Of a stretch of 64,000 nucleotides of DNA, positions 53,619 through 64,000 are shown in pieces. The stretch is taken from positions 1 to 64,000 of the forward strand of contig JAEPKX010000004.1 in the NCBI GenBank assembly GCA_021375695.1, written 5' to 3'. Each line of letters opens with the position of its first letter. Position 1 is the first letter of the stretch. The position numbers and the translations under genes were made by a program. This stretch comes from Candidatus Igneacidithiobacillus taupoensis. GTDB taxonomy: Bacteria; Pseudomonadota; Gammaproteobacteria; Acidithiobacillales; Acidithiobacillaceae. Under the pieces are notes generated by a model, which worked only from the letters and a program-made list of their open reading frames with translations, was not told the origin of the DNA and searched no databases.

Positions 53619-56204
53619 TTAGGCCAGGCATCGCTCCAGGATCTCAGACACATCCCGAGAGAGCTTGGGCAGCTGCTGCAGACGAAGCATGGCCGAGCGC
53701 ATCCTTGCTTGCCGATGAGGATCAAAACGAGAGATCCGGCTAAATACCGTGCTCAGACGGGCTGCGGTCTGGGGATTGACGGAATCCAGGCGGGCCAACT
53801 GCTCGACGTAAAATGCATAACCAGAGCCATCGGCGGCATGAAAAACCGTGGGATTAGCAGCAAAGCTTCCCAAGAGGGCCCGCACCCGATTGGGTACCTG
53901 CCAATGGAAAGCCGGGTGTTCCAGGAGCAACCTGGCTTGTTCCAGGGTCTGGGGAGAAGCGGGGAGCATCTGGAGAGAAAACCACTTATCGATGATCAAG
54001 GGATGATCTTGCCAACGCTGATAAAAATCTTGCAGTAAATGATCTGGCAGTAATCCCTCCCTGGCAAGGGCAGTCAGTGCCCCCAAGCGCTCGGTCATGT
54101 TATCTGCTTTGGCGTACTGCTCTTTTGCCCACCCCTGGGCCTGGGTGCCTTCTGGACCAAGGAGGGCATAGGAAAGGGCCAGATGGCGCAGGCTGCGTTG
54201 CCCTACGGCCTTGGGGTCGAAGTGATAGGGGCAAGACAACTCCCGATAGAGGCTTGACCATTGGCAAGCAAAGACCGTCGCCAGCCGCCGGCGCAATTGC
54301 TCCCGGACCCGATGAATACCATCCACATCAATTACATCCATTGCCTGACCCAGGGTTTCTTCCGCTGGCAAACGCAGCAGCTCCGCAGTAAAAGCGGGGT
54401 CCTGGTGGCATTCTTCCAGGGCGCTGGCTACCGCATCTTCCAGACTCGCGGTTTCCAGTCGACCATCGTCGCTCTTCACAGCAGCCAAAATGGCACGTTC
54501 GGCAAGGCGCTGAAAACTATCCCAACGATTGAAGGGATCGTCGTCATGACGGGCCAAAAAGACATCGGCAACCTGGGAATCCGTTCGCTCGAGAATCACC
54601 GGGGCTGAGAATCCCCGTAGTACGGAGGGAATGACTGGCCCTGGGAAAGGACCAAAGCGCCATTCCTGGGCTGCTTCCTGCAGGAGTAGTATCTGCTCAC
54701 GGGCGTGGTCCACAGGGGTTCCATCTTCCAGAAAAAAGGCCAGGCGAACGGGGATTGGCAAGGGGACTTTCCGTGGCTGGCCTGGCGTTGGCGGCGTCTG
54801 TTGGGAAAGGCGCAGCACATAATGCCGGGAACCTGCTTCATAGCGACCTTCCATCTGCACGCGGGGAGTGCCCGCCTGGTCGTACCACAACAAAAAGGGT
54901 GATAGATCCTGGCCACTGCCATCGCTCAATGCCGAAATCAGATCCTCGATACATACAGCTTGGCCATCATGTCGGTCAAAGTACAAATCCATGCCCTGCC
55001 GAAAGGCCCTGGCGCCCAACACGGTATGCAGCATACGGATGATCTCTGCCCCCTTCTCGTACACTGTTGCCGTATAGAAGTTGTTGATTTCTTTGTAGGA
55101 CTGGGGACGTACGGGGTGGGCAAGCTGACCTGCATCTTCGCTAAACTGGGCGCTGCGCAGTCGCCGCACATCAGCCACCCGTTGGACTCCTCGAGAATTT
55201 CGATCACTGGAAAATTCCTGATCCCGAAAGACAGTCAAGCCCTCCTTGAGACTGAGCTGAAACCAATCCCGTATGGTCACCCGGTTTCCGGTCCAATTAT
55301 GGAAATATTCGTGGGCGATGACCGATTCGATGCCCAAATAGTCTTTGTCCGTAGCGGTTTGGGGACTGGCGAGAACATATTGGGAATTGAATATATTAAG
55401 CCCTTTGTTTTCCATTGCCCCCATATTGAAGCTATCGGTTGCGACTATCAGATAGCGTTCCAGATCATATTCTCGACCATAGACCGCCTCATCCCAGGCC
55501 ATGGCATGCTGCAAACTCTGTAGGGCCTGGTCGCAGGCGTGCCGATATTGGGGTGCTACATAGAGTTCCAGACCAATTTCCCGACCCGATTGGGTGCAAA
55601 AATGCGCCCGCGCACAGTGAAAACTCCCTGCAACGAGAGCAAAAAGATAGCTGGGTTTGGGAAAGGGATCCTGCCAACAAGCCCAATGCCAGTTCGCTTG
55701 GGGACCTGTTCCGGTGGCCACGAGGTTGCCATTGGAGAGCAGGACCGGAAACTTTTCTTCCGGGGCATGGACAGTCACCGTGTAGCGCGCGAGTACATCC
55801 GGCCGGTCGATATAATAGGTGATGCGGCGAAATCCCTCCGCCTCACACTGGGTAAGAAAAGTGCCATCGACATAATACAAACCTGTCAGGGCGGTATTGG
55901 CAGCCGGATGGATACGTACGCGACTTTCGAGCGTGCAGCGCTCGGGGGCCTCGGTCACCAGCAAAGACTGCTGGTCTTGCACATAGTCCGCTGCACCAAG
56001 GAGCCGGCCATCAAGACGCAACGAAAGGAGTTCCAGACCCACACCGTCCAGGCGAAGTGGACCTGGACCCTGCCGACGAAGGGTCAGGCGCGACTGGACC
56101 TCCGTAGCCTCCGGATCCAGGAAGACATCCAGAAAAATTTCGTCAATGGTAAATGCAGGGGGGCGATAGTCTTTTTGATGAACTACCATCTCCTCTCTCT
56201 TCAC
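53619..56204 (-). CDS. pepN: Aminopeptidase N
   Basis: GAMENKGLNIFN, VIAHEYFHNWTGNRVT zinc motif. Confidence 0.97.
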   Translation of the reverse strand: MKREEMVVHQKDYRPPAFTIDEIFLDVFLDPEATEVQSRLTLRRQGPGPLRLDGVGLELLSLRLDGRLLGAADYVQDQQSLLVTEAPERCTLESRVRIHPAANTALTGLYYVDGTFLTQCEAEGFRRITYYIDRPDVLARYTVTVHAPEEKFPVLLSNGNLVATGTGPQANWHWACWQDPFPKPSYLFALVAGSFHCARAHFCTQSGREIGLELYVAPQYRHACDQALQSLQHAMAWDEAVYGREYDLERYLIVATDSFNMGAMENKGLNIFNSQYVLASPQTATDKDYLGIESVIAHEYFHNWTGNRVTIRDWFQLSLKEGLTVFRDQEFSSDRNSRGVQRVADVRRLRSAQFSEDAGQLAHPVRPQSYKEINNFYTATVYEKGAEIIRMLHTVLGARAFRQGMDLYFDRHDGQAVCIEDLISALSDGSGQDLSPFLLWYDQAGTPRVQMEGRYEAGSRHYVLRLSQQTPPTPGQPRKVPLPIPVRLAFFLEDGTPVDHAREQILLLQEAAQEWRFGPFPGPVIPSVLRGFSAPVILERTDSQVADVFLARHDDDPFNRWDSFQRLAERAILAAVKSDDGRLETASLEDAVASALEECHQDPAFTAELLRLPAEETLGQAMDVIDVDGIHRVREQLRRRLATVFACQWSSLYRELSCPYHFDPKAVGQRSLRHLALSYALLGPEGTQAQGWAKEQYAKADNMTERLGALTALAREGLLPDHLLQDFYQRWQDHPLIIDKWFSLQMLPASPQTLEQARLLLEHPAFHWQVPNRVRALLGSFAANPTVFHAADGSGYAFYVEQLARLDSVNPQTAARLSTVFSRISRFDPHRQARMRSAMLRLQQLPKLSRDVSEILERCLA

Positions 56205-57046
56205 TGACAGGTACCCGCGCTGTTGAAGCCTGCACCAATTTTCTGGAGGAGATCGGCGGCAGTACCAGGCATTCCATGGACAAGCACTGGCTGCTTGGCA
56301 CGGTTACAATACAGGATGGTGGGGGTGGCCTCCTCGCCCGTATCCACCAGGAGCTGGGTATTGTTTTCCACGGCGGCAGCGACTTTGGAATTGGCGTCTG
56401 GAAGCGGTGTAATGCCCCCTTCCTCGGTCTCCTCATCGAAACCCTTTTCATTTTCCGCCATGGCCTGGGCTGGATCCTTGGCACTCAGTATCGCTTCTGC
56501 TTTGGGTAAGCTCGACGGCTTCAGAAATGCGACCACGACATAGCGTACCCGCAATTTCCCCTCGGCAATGAGTGGCTTGGCATCCTCGTAAAATTTATGG
56601 CAAAAGATGCAATTGGGGTCTACAAAGGCAATGATTTCCGGACCGGATTTGCCCACCACAAACGATTTGGCACTACTGCTTACGTCCTTGGCAATTTGGG
56701 CAGCAGGCTTTGGTTTGGGAAGCAAACCGGCCTCAATCGCATCTTCTTTGATAAGGTTTTTCCCCTCTTCATTCAAGATAGCCTGGGCCAAGATCAAATT
56801 TTTGCCATCGGGGGTCACATAGACGATATTCGGGTGCCCATCCAGCTCGACACTCACTGCGGTCAAACCGCCCGGTCCCGGAAAGACCTTTTTCACCTTG
56901 CCTTGCCCATGGGTGACCACTGCAACCAATTTTTGCACGGTATTTTCCGATACGGTCTTTGCCGAGGGAGGAAGTTGGCTGCAAGCATTGAGCAGGAGGG
57001 TGGAACAAAAGATGGACATGGCCAGGAGAGTTGGTTTGATGCGCAT
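56201..57046 (-). CDS. dsbG: DsbG/DsbC-like thiol:disulfide interchange lipoprotein
   Basis: Lipobox LLLNAC, DPNCIFCHKFYEDAKP CxxC, cis-Pro ATPTI. Confidence 0.82.
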   Translation of the reverse strand: MRIKPTLLAMSIFCSTLLLNACSQLPPSAKTVSENTVQKLVAVVTHGQGKVKKVFPGPGGLTAVSVELDGHPNIVYVTPDGKNLILAQAILNEEGKNLIKEDAIEAGLLPKPKPAAQIAKDVSSSAKSFVVGKSGPEIIAFVDPNCIFCHKFYEDAKPLIAEGKLRVRYVVVAFLKPSSLPKAEAILSAKDPAQAMAENEKGFDEETEEGGITPLPDANSKVAAAVENNTQLLVDTGEEATPTILYCNRAKQPVLVHGMPGTAADLLQKIGAGFNSAGTCQ

Positions 57047-57159
57047 GCAATTGCCTCAGGAAGCCTTAACGAAAACCCTCCTATGGTAAACGTTTACCAG
57101 CACAAAGGGCTAGCCCGCACACTTCGAACTAGCCCCAGGTTCTGGCACAGGACGATTTA

Positions 57160-59754
57160 TTACATTTTTTGATTGACAAAAACGAACTGCTCATCCACCA
57201 GATCCACCCGGATCAATTGGCCTGGCAAGAAATCTCCCCGGAGCAGGCGCTCTGCCAGGGGATTTTCGATCTCTGCCTGGATAGCGCGTTTCAGGGGACG
57301 TGCGCCATAGACTGGATCAAAACCGATTTCGGCCAGCTTGTCCAAAGCGGTATCGCTCAATTGCAGATCCAGATCCCGCTCCCGTAGTCGGGCACGCAGG
57401 CCCGCCAACTGGATTTCGGTAATGGCCCGAAGCTGGCGAGCGTCCAAAGGATGGAAGATCACGATCTCGTCGATACGATTCAGGAATTCTGGCCGGAAAT
57501 GCCCCCGCACCACCCCCATGACCGCACTGCGCATGGCATCCATATCGCCGGTACGGCTATATTCCTGGATCCGGTCCGAACCCAGGTTGGAGGTCATGAT
57601 GATTACAGTGTTGCGAAAATCTACCGTCCGCCCCTGACCATCGGTCAGTCGCCCATCATCCAGCACCTGGAGGAGGACATTGAATACCTCTGGATGAGCC
57701 TTCTCCACTTCGTCCAGGAGCACCACCGAATACGGTTTACGGCGCACGGTTTCGGTGAGATATCCACCTTCCTCATAGCCCACATATCCTGGTGGGGCAC
57801 CAATCAGCCTTGCCACCGAATGTTTTTCCATGAACTCGCTCATATCGATGCGCACCATGTGTTCCTCGCTATCAAAGAGGAATTCGGCGAGGGCCTTGCT
57901 CAGTTCGGTCTTGCCCACCCCGGTGGGACCCAAAAAGAGAAAGGAGCCAATCGGACGGCGCGGATCCGATAGGCCCGCACGGGAACGCCGGATGGCATTG
58001 CTGACCGCCCGAACTGCCTCACCCTGGCCCACCACTCTGGCCTGTAGGCGTTCTTCCATCTTGAGCAGTTTTTCCCGCTCTCCTTCCAGCATCTTGGACA
58101 CAGGAATACCAGTCCAGCGGGCAACCACTTCGGCGACTTCCTCCTCGGTGACTTCGGTGCGCAAGAGGGTGGGCGCCTGGTGTTGGCCGTCTGCAACCTG
58201 TTTTTCAGCCTGTTGAAGCTTGGCTTCCAGGGCGGGAATCTGACCGTACTGAATTTCCGCCATGCGATTGAGATCGCCGGCACGGCGGGCGTTCTCCAAC
58301 TCGATCCGTAGCCGATCCAGTTCTTTCTGGATCTGTGAAGTCCCCTCGATGGCGAGTTTTTCTCTTTTCCAGATCTCTTCTAGGTCATGGAACTTCCGGT
58401 TCAGTTCGCTGATCTGTTGCTCCAGATTTTCCAGACGCTTTTTGCTCGCCTCGTCCTTTTCTTTGGCCAGGGCTACCTTTTCGATATTGAGCTGGATCAG
58501 CCGACGTTCCAGTTCATCGAGTTCTTCGGGTTTGGAGTCGATCTCCATCTTGATGCGCGAGGCGGCCTCATCCACCAGATCGATGGCCTTGTCGGGTAGA
58601 TTGCGATCAGTGATGTAACGATGGGAAAGCTGGGCGGCTGCCACCAGGGCCGGATCGGTAATTCGTACCCCATGATGGGCCTCATAGCGTTCCTTGAGGC
58701 CCCGCAAGATGGCGATGGTGTCCTCCACCGAGGGCTCATCCACCAGGACGCGCTGAAAACGGCGCTCCAAAGCAGCGTCCTTTTCGATGTATTTACGGTA
58801 TTCATCCAGGGTGGTGGCGCCAATGCAATGGAGCTCTCCCCGCGCCAAAGCCGGTTTGAGCATATTGCCGGCATCCATGGACCCTTCGGCTTTGCCGGCC
58901 CCCACCAGGGTGTGGATTTCATCAATAAAGAGAATGATCTGCCCCTGGGTCTTGGCCAGGTCGTTGAGTAGGGCCTTGAGCCGTTCCTCAAATTCGCCAC
59001 GGAATTTGGCACCGGCAATCAGGGCCCCCAAGTCCAAGCCCAGCAGCCGCTTGTTGCGAAGAGACTCCGGGACCTCGTTATTGACGATACGCTGGGCGAG
59101 CCCTTCGACAATGGCGGTCTTTCCCACCCCAGGCTCGCCAATCAACACGGGATTATTCTTGCTGCGGCGCAGCAAGACCTGGATGGTCCGGCGAATCTCC
59201 TCGTCTCGCCCAATGACCGGGTCCAACTTGCCTTGGGCCGCCCGCTCGGTATAGTCGATGGTGTACTTTTCCAGGGCCTGTCGCTGCTCTTCGGCATTGG
59301 GGTCGTTGATCTTTTCGCCACCGTGTAACGCGGTAATGGCGCTTTCCAGGTCTTTGCTGGTAGCGCCGGCCTCCTTGAAGAGGCGTCCCCCATCCCCTTT
59401 GTCTTCCAAAAGGGCGAGGAGGAAATGTTCGGTGGAAATGTAGCTATCTCCTCGTTTCTGGGCAATCTTGTCAGCCAGATTCAGTAGATTGATCAAATCC
59501 CGACCAATCTGGACCTCGCCCGGTCGTCCCTCCACTTTGGGAAGATTCTGTATAGCACGACCCACTTCATTGCGCAGGGCATCCACCCGGACACCGGCTT
59601 TGCTAAGCAAGGGCCGTGCAATGCCCCCTTCCTGATCCAAAAAGGCCTGGAGGAGATGTACCGGTTCGACTTGTTGCTGATCATGACCCAAAGCCAGGCT
59701 CTGGGCCTCCTGCAAGGCCTGTTGAAATTTGGTGGTCAATTTATCGCTACGCAT
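57160..59754 (-). CDS. clpB: ATP-dependent chaperone ClpB
   Basis: Two AAA+ domains ([37 protein letters not shown]), coiled-coil middle domain; start ATG 59754. Confidence 0.97.
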   Translation of the reverse strand: MRSDKLTTKFQQALQEAQSLALGHDQQQVEPVHLLQAFLDQEGGIARPLLSKAGVRVDALRNEVGRAIQNLPKVEGRPGEVQIGRDLINLLNLADKIAQKRGDSYISTEHFLLALLEDKGDGGRLFKEAGATSKDLESAITALHGGEKINDPNAEEQRQALEKYTIDYTERAAQGKLDPVIGRDEEIRRTIQVLLRRSKNNPVLIGEPGVGKTAIVEGLAQRIVNNEVPESLRNKRLLGLDLGALIAGAKFRGEFEERLKALLNDLAKTQGQIILFIDEIHTLVGAGKAEGSMDAGNMLKPALARGELHCIGATTLDEYRKYIEKDAALERRFQRVLVDEPSVEDTIAILRGLKERYEAHHGVRITDPALVAAAQLSHRYITDRNLPDKAIDLVDEAASRIKMEIDSKPEELDELERRLIQLNIEKVALAKEKDEASKKRLENLEQQISELNRKFHDLEEIWKREKLAIEGTSQIQKELDRLRIELENARRAGDLNRMAEIQYGQIPALEAKLQQAEKQVADGQHQAPTLLRTEVTEEEVAEVVARWTGIPVSKMLEGEREKLLKMEERLQARVVGQGEAVRAVSNAIRRSRAGLSDPRRPIGSFLFLGPTGVGKTELSKALAEFLFDSEEHMVRIDMSEFMEKHSVARLIGAPPGYVGYEEGGYLTETVRRKPYSVVLLDEVEKAHPEVFNVLLQVLDDGRLTDGQGRTVDFRNTVIIMTSNLGSDRIQEYSRTGDMDAMRSAVMGVVRGHFRPEFLNRIDEIVIFHPLDARQLRAITEIQLAGLRARLRERDLDLQLSDTALDKLAEIGFDPVYGARPLKRAIQAEIENPLAERLLRGDFLPGQLIRVDLVDEQFVFVNQKM

Positions 59755-59797
59755 AAAAAGGATTCTCCAATCGGGTTCTGGGTAGCAGATGGGCACC

Positions 59798-60967
59798 CTA
59801 GGCAGTTTTTTCAAGGGGACGGGAGTAGTGTTTCATGCCTGACAACAAAACGAAGGCCACCAATGCCATGGCTGCGGCTGCCCCAAAAGCCCCTTGCCCG
59901 CCCCAGTGGCTCCAGGCATAGCCAGCACCCAAAGCGCCAAGTCCACCTCCCAAGCCATAGACCAGACTCGCATACAAGGCCATGCCCCGCGAGCGCAGGG
60001 CTTCGGGGAAGCGCCCAAAAACCCAGTGCACTGCAGCCAAATGAAAAGCAGCATAACTCGCCGCATGGAGAATTTGCACCACGATGATCCAAAAGAAACC
60101 CGGCCACCAGGCAATAACTGCCCAACGCACGCTGGTCAGAAAAAAAGCAATCCCAAAAAGACGCATGGTACCCCACCGCTGGATCCACTGATCTCCAAAC
60201 CAGAAGAAGATCACTTCGGCAAGCACCGCCAAGGCCCAGAGAATTCCCACCACGCCGCTCCCAAAACCATGTGCCTCCACATAGATGGAATAAAAGGCGT
60301 AGTAGACCCCATGACTGCCCTGCTCTAGTACTCCCGCCAGCAAAAAGAGCAACAGCTCGGGCTGCCGTAAGTAAGGAAGAAAGGAGGGGCGCGGCACGGC
60401 CTGGGGGGGCGAAGGAGAAGCAGTTAACGGCAGATAATGACTGAGCCAGGCCGTGCCAAAGAAAAACAACAGCAACAATGGCAAAAATACCTGGTCACCA
60501 AAGCCGCCAAGCAGCACGCCCATCCCCATGGCGAGGGCAATGAATCCCAGGGAGCCCCACAGACGAATTCGTCCATATTGCTTCCCCTGCTGCTGTGCCC
60601 AGGCAAGACTCAGGGCATCTACCAATGGCAAGGTGGCAGCCCAAAAAAAAGAAAAGCCCAGGGTTACCAGCAACAACTTCCAAAAATCCTGCTGGGCAAA
60701 AAAAAGGAGGCCAAAACTCAAGGCGGCAAGATAAGTACCCCAGGGGATCAGCCGACGCGCCGGTTGCCAATGGAGGAGCCAGCCCCACACATTGGGCGCA
60801 ATGACTTTGCTAAACTGGACCGCTGCGGTGAGCAGGCCAATGGCAAAGGCGCTCTGGTCCTGGGACTGGAGCCAGGGACCCCAGTAGGGCAGAAAGGCGC
60901 CCATTGCACAGAAGTAGACAAAATAAAAGGCAACGAGGGCGTTTCCCTCGCGCCGGACCCCTAACAT
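59798..60967 (-). CDS. MFS transporter (HcaT/3-phenylpropionate transporter-like)
   Basis: [22 protein letters not shown]...; 12-TM; start ATG 60967 (ORF-track start would lie inside aroC). Confidence 0.85.
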   Translation of the reverse strand: MLGVRREGNALVAFYFVYFCAMGAFLPYWGPWLQSQDQSAFAIGLLTAAVQFSKVIAPNVWGWLLHWQPARRLIPWGTYLAALSFGLLFFAQQDFWKLLLVTLGFSFFWAATLPLVDALSLAWAQQQGKQYGRIRLWGSLGFIALAMGMGVLLGGFGDQVFLPLLLLFFFGTAWLSHYLPLTASPSPPQAVPRPSFLPYLRQPELLLFLLAGVLEQGSHGVYYAFYSIYVEAHGFGSGVVGILWALAVLAEVIFFWFGDQWIQRWGTMRLFGIAFFLTSVRWAVIAWWPGFFWIIVVQILHAASYAAFHLAAVHWVFGRFPEALRSRGMALYASLVYGLGGGLGALGAGYAWSHWGGQGAFGAAAAMALVAFVLLSGMKHYSRPLEKTA

Positions 60968-62058
60968 TGGCTGGCAATGGGTTCCAGGGGGGGGCGAACC
61001 TGGGCATTTTGCGCCCGGTGTCGGAGATGGTGATCCATGAGGGTGATGGCGATCATGGCTTCGACAATGGGGACTGCACGAATCCCCACACAAGGATCAT
61101 GACGACCCGTAGTGACAACCTCCACGATCTGCCCCTCCTGGTCGATGCTCGGCCGAGGGATGCGGATGCTGGAGGTGGGTTTGACCGCTACCGACAACAG
61201 CAGATCCTGACCCGTGGAGATCCCCCCCAAGACGCCGCCGGCATGATTGCTGGCAAAGCCTTGGGGAGTCAGGGAATCCCCGTGCTGGCTCCCCCGCTGC
61301 TCCACCACGGCAAAGCCGTCGCCAATCGCCACCGCCTTGACGGCGTTGATGCTCATCAAGGCTTTGGACAGATCGGCCTCCAGACGATCAAAGACCGGTT
61401 CTCCCAAACCCACCGGCATCCCCGTCACCCGCGCATCAACGCGCGCGCCAATGGAGTCTCCCTCCTTGCGCAGGGCATCCAGGTATTCTGCCATGCGTTC
61501 CGCAGCAATGGGATCCGGACAGAAGAAGGGATTTTGCTCGATGATCTCGGTGGCAAAGGTCTCGGCCCGAATGGGACCCATCTGGGCCAACCAGGCCTGG
61601 ATGCCAACCCCCAGCTGTTCCCGCAGATACTTGCGGGCCACCGCCCCCGCCGCTACCCGCATGGCCGTTTCTCGGGCCGAAGAACGACCACCACCGCGAT
61701 AATCGCGGATTCCATACTTCATCAGGTAGGTATAATCGGCGTGGCCGGGGCGAAAACGATCCTTGATTTTTTGGTAATCCTGGGAACGCTGATCGGTATT
61801 GTGGATCAGCAGAGCAATGGGCGTTCCAGTGGTGACCCCCTCGAAGACCCCCGAGAGGATTTCTACCTGATCAGCTTCCTGACGCTGGGTGGTATGGCGG
61901 GATTGTCCAGGCCGACGTCGATCCAGTTCTGGCTGAATGTCCTCGGCGCCAAGGGCCAGGCCCGGCGGACAACCATCTATGATGGCACCTATGGCTGGCC
62001 CGTGGCTTTCGCCAAAGGTAGTCACCCGAAAAAGCGCACCGATGCTATTGCCAGGCAC
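60961..62058 (-). CDS. aroC: Chorismate synthase
   Basis: [25 protein letters not shown]...[21 protein letters not shown]...[15 protein letters not shown]. Confidence 0.98.
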   Translation of the reverse strand: MPGNSIGALFRVTTFGESHGPAIGAIIDGCPPGLALGAEDIQPELDRRRPGQSRHTTQRQEADQVEILSGVFEGVTTGTPIALLIHNTDQRSQDYQKIKDRFRPGHADYTYLMKYGIRDYRGGGRSSARETAMRVAAGAVARKYLREQLGVGIQAWLAQMGPIRAETFATEIIEQNPFFCPDPIAAERMAEYLDALRKEGDSIGARVDARVTGMPVGLGEPVFDRLEADLSKALMSINAVKAVAIGDGFAVVEQRGSQHGDSLTPQGFASNHAGGVLGGISTGQDLLLSVAVKPTSSIRIPRPSIDQEGQIVEVVTTGRHDPCVGIRAVPIVEAMIAITLMDHHLRHRAQNAQVRPPLEPIASQC

Positions 62059-62061
62059 CGT

Positions 62062-62859
62062 CTAGTTTTCTCCCTCGATCAAGGCATAGGCCGAGTGATT
62101 GTGAATGGATTCGAAGTTTTCCGAGGCTACCGAATACCTGGCAATGCGGGAGTCGCGCTGCAGACGTAACGCCAGATCTCGGACCATGTCTTCCACGAAC
62201 TTGGGATGATCATAGGCATATTCGGTCACGAATTTTTCATCAGGACGCTTGAGGATGCCGTAGAGCTGGGAGGAGGCCTCGGCTTCTACCACTGCAATGA
62301 GTTCCTCGATCCAGATCGGTTTGCGGTTTTGAATCCAGACACTCACCCGGGAGCGCTGATTGTGGGCACCATACTCCGAGATACTCTTGGAACAGGGGCA
62401 CAGGCTCGTCACCGGGACATGGACGGTAAGTTCCTGAACATACTGATCTTCCTGGAGGATACCCACCCATTCCACTTCGTAGTCCAGGTAACTGCTTACC
62501 CCAGAAACGGGCGCTTTTTTGGATATAAACCAGGGAAACTGGATTTCAATCCGGGCGTCCCGGGCTTCCAGGCGATCCCGTGTGCGCAGGATGAGCTCCT
62601 GGAAGTTCAACACCGACAGGGGATTGCCTTGTTGTTCTTCGAGGATCTGCAAAAAACGGGACATGTGGGTCCCTTTCACTTCGGGAGGGAGGCTGACATA
62701 CATATTGCACAGGGCTGCAACCTGCTGGATCTTCTGGTCCCGATCCTGAATCTGGAGGGGATAACGAAGCGCTTTGACGCCCACCCGTTGGATGGCAATG
62801 GCACGAGGATCGGCTCGACCCTGCACATCTTCCAATAATTCGGCAGCACAATCTCTCAC
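62062..62859 (-). CDS. folE2: GTP cyclohydrolase FolE2
   Basis: VPVTSLCPCSKSISEYGAHNQRSRV, type IB GCYH motif. Confidence 0.95.
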   Translation of the reverse strand: MRDCAAELLEDVQGRADPRAIAIQRVGVKALRYPLQIQDRDQKIQQVAALCNMYVSLPPEVKGTHMSRFLQILEEQQGNPLSVLNFQELILRTRDRLEARDARIEIQFPWFISKKAPVSGVSSYLDYEVEWVGILQEDQYVQELTVHVPVTSLCPCSKSISEYGAHNQRSRVSVWIQNRKPIWIEELIAVVEAEASSQLYGILKRPDEKFVTEYAYDHPKFVEDMVRDLALRLQRDSRIARYSVASENFESIHNHSAYALIEGEN

Positions 62860-62898
62860 CGGAACCTCCCCTTCATTCCTGACAAAATCAGTCAGATA

Positions 62899-64000
62899 TT
62901 ACGCCCCGGATCCCGATTGCTCAAGGCGCGCCAGCAAAGCTCGGCCCGCATTCTCAATTCCTACAGCATCGAGTCCTAACTCCGCCAACCAGAGGTTGCT
63001 CTCCCCGTGTTCAATGAACTGATCGGGCAGACCCAAAATACGCAGCATGGGATGCTCCCCTTGCTCCAGGAAATATTCGGCCACCGCACTTCCCGCTCCC
63101 CCCATGCGTACCCCTTCCTCCACCGTCAGAAAGGCTGCATGGTCAGCAAGCAGGTCGGTCAGCAGCTCCGTATCCAGGGGCTTGATGAAACGCATATTGA
63201 CCACGGTCGCATCCAGCGCCTCGCCAGCGATCATGGCATCCGCCGCGCGGGTGCCAAAGGACAGGATGGCCAGTCGTTTTCCCCGCCGCAGAAGCTCCCC
63301 CTTGCCCCAAGGAAGGACCCTGGATACGTCAGGATCTTGAATGGAGCCAGCAGCCGCACCACGTGGATAGCGCACCAGGACAGGCCCCGCGTGGGCAAAG
63401 CCCGTATTGAGCATGTCCCGCATTTCCTGGGCATCTTTGGGGGCAAGGATGGCCACATTGGGAATACACCGGGAAAAAGCGATATCAAAAGCACCCTGAT
63501 GGGTTGCTCCATCAGCACCGACGATACCTGCCCGATCTACGGCAAACAGGACCGGCAGATTCTGGATGGCGACATCGTGCAGCAACTGGTCGTAGGCCCG
63601 CTGCAAAAAGGTGGAATAAATGGCAACCACAGGATGAAAGCCTTCACAGGCCAAACCGGCCGCAAAGGTCACCGCATGCTGCTCGGCAATACCCACGTCG
63701 AAGTACCGTTCGGGAAAGAGTTGTTCGAAACGAACCAAGCCTGAACCTTCCCGCATGGCTGGGGTGATCCCCACGAGTTTGGCTTCTTTGGCTGCCTTGT
63801 CGCAGAGCCAGTCACCAAAAACCTGGGTATAACTCAGGACCGAGGACTTGTGCATGGCACCATTCCTCGGATCAAAGGGGGTAACGCCATGATATCCGCA
63901 GGGGTCCAATTCTGCGGGAGCAAAGCCCTTACCCTTCCGGGTGATTACATGGAGCAAACGCGGCCCCTTGATTTTTTTCAGATTCTCCAAGGTCGGGAGA
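62899..64000 (-). CDS. dxs: 1-deoxy-D-xylulose-5-phosphate synthase, truncated at window end
   Basis: [19 protein letters not shown]...[38 protein letters not shown]; frame open at window end. Confidence 0.96.
   Translation of the reverse strand, partial: LPTLENLKKIKGPRLLHVITRKGKGFAPAELDPCGYHGVTPFDPRNGAMHKSSVLSYTQVFGDWLCDKAAKEAKLVGITPAMREGSGLVRFEQLFPERYFDVGIAEQHAVTFAAGLACEGFHPVVAIYSTFLQRAYDQLLHDVAIQNLPVLFAVDRAGIVGADGATHQGAFDIAFSRCIPNVAILAPKDAQEMRDMLNTGFAHAGPVLVRYPRGAAAGSIQDPDVSRVLPWGKGELLRRGKRLAILSFGTRAADAMIAGEALDATVVNMRFIKPLDTELLTDLLADHAAFLTVEEGVRMGGAGSAVAEYFLEQGEHPMLRILGLPDQFIEHGESNLWLAELGLDAVGIENAGRALLARLEQSGSGA

Overview
The window looks like a gene-dense bacterial chromosome segment made mostly of core housekeeping genes. 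Gene content and gene style (cytochrome bd, TSUP/TIGR02186 pair, acid-shock-like protein, short intergenic gaps) are compatible with an acidophilic proteobacterium such as an Acidithiobacillus relative; this taxonomic guess is inference only. I recognise about 66 protein genes. They include pgsA-uvrC, efp, rfbBDAC (dTDP-rhamnose), ftsB-eno-kdsA-pyrG, the holB-tmk-mltG-pabC-fabF-acpP-fabG-fabD-fabH-plsX-rpmF-yceD block, hda, sodB, purM-purN, cydAB, thiC with a TPP riboswitch, ppk2, an msbA-like ABC transporter, folD-ppk1-parA-CYTH/CHAD, pepN, clpB, aroC, folE2 and a truncated dxs. There is also one tRNA-Leu(UAA). I found no CRISPR array, transposon, prophage or rRNA. The most interesting region is about 32.8-38.3 kb. 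A sigma54 enhancer-binding regulator with a Cys-rich sensor region is divergent from an exact-consensus -24/-12 promoter. That promoter lies ahead of an ETHE1/Blh-like metallo-beta-lactamase-fold protein that has lost most of its metal ligands, followed by cydA, cydB, a CydX-like protein with an extra N-terminal TM helix, and a 33-aa one-TM microprotein missing from the ORF track. A second exact sigma54 promoter precedes a Lys/His/Ala-repeat, acid-shock-like (Asr-like) secreted protein at 45.2 kb.
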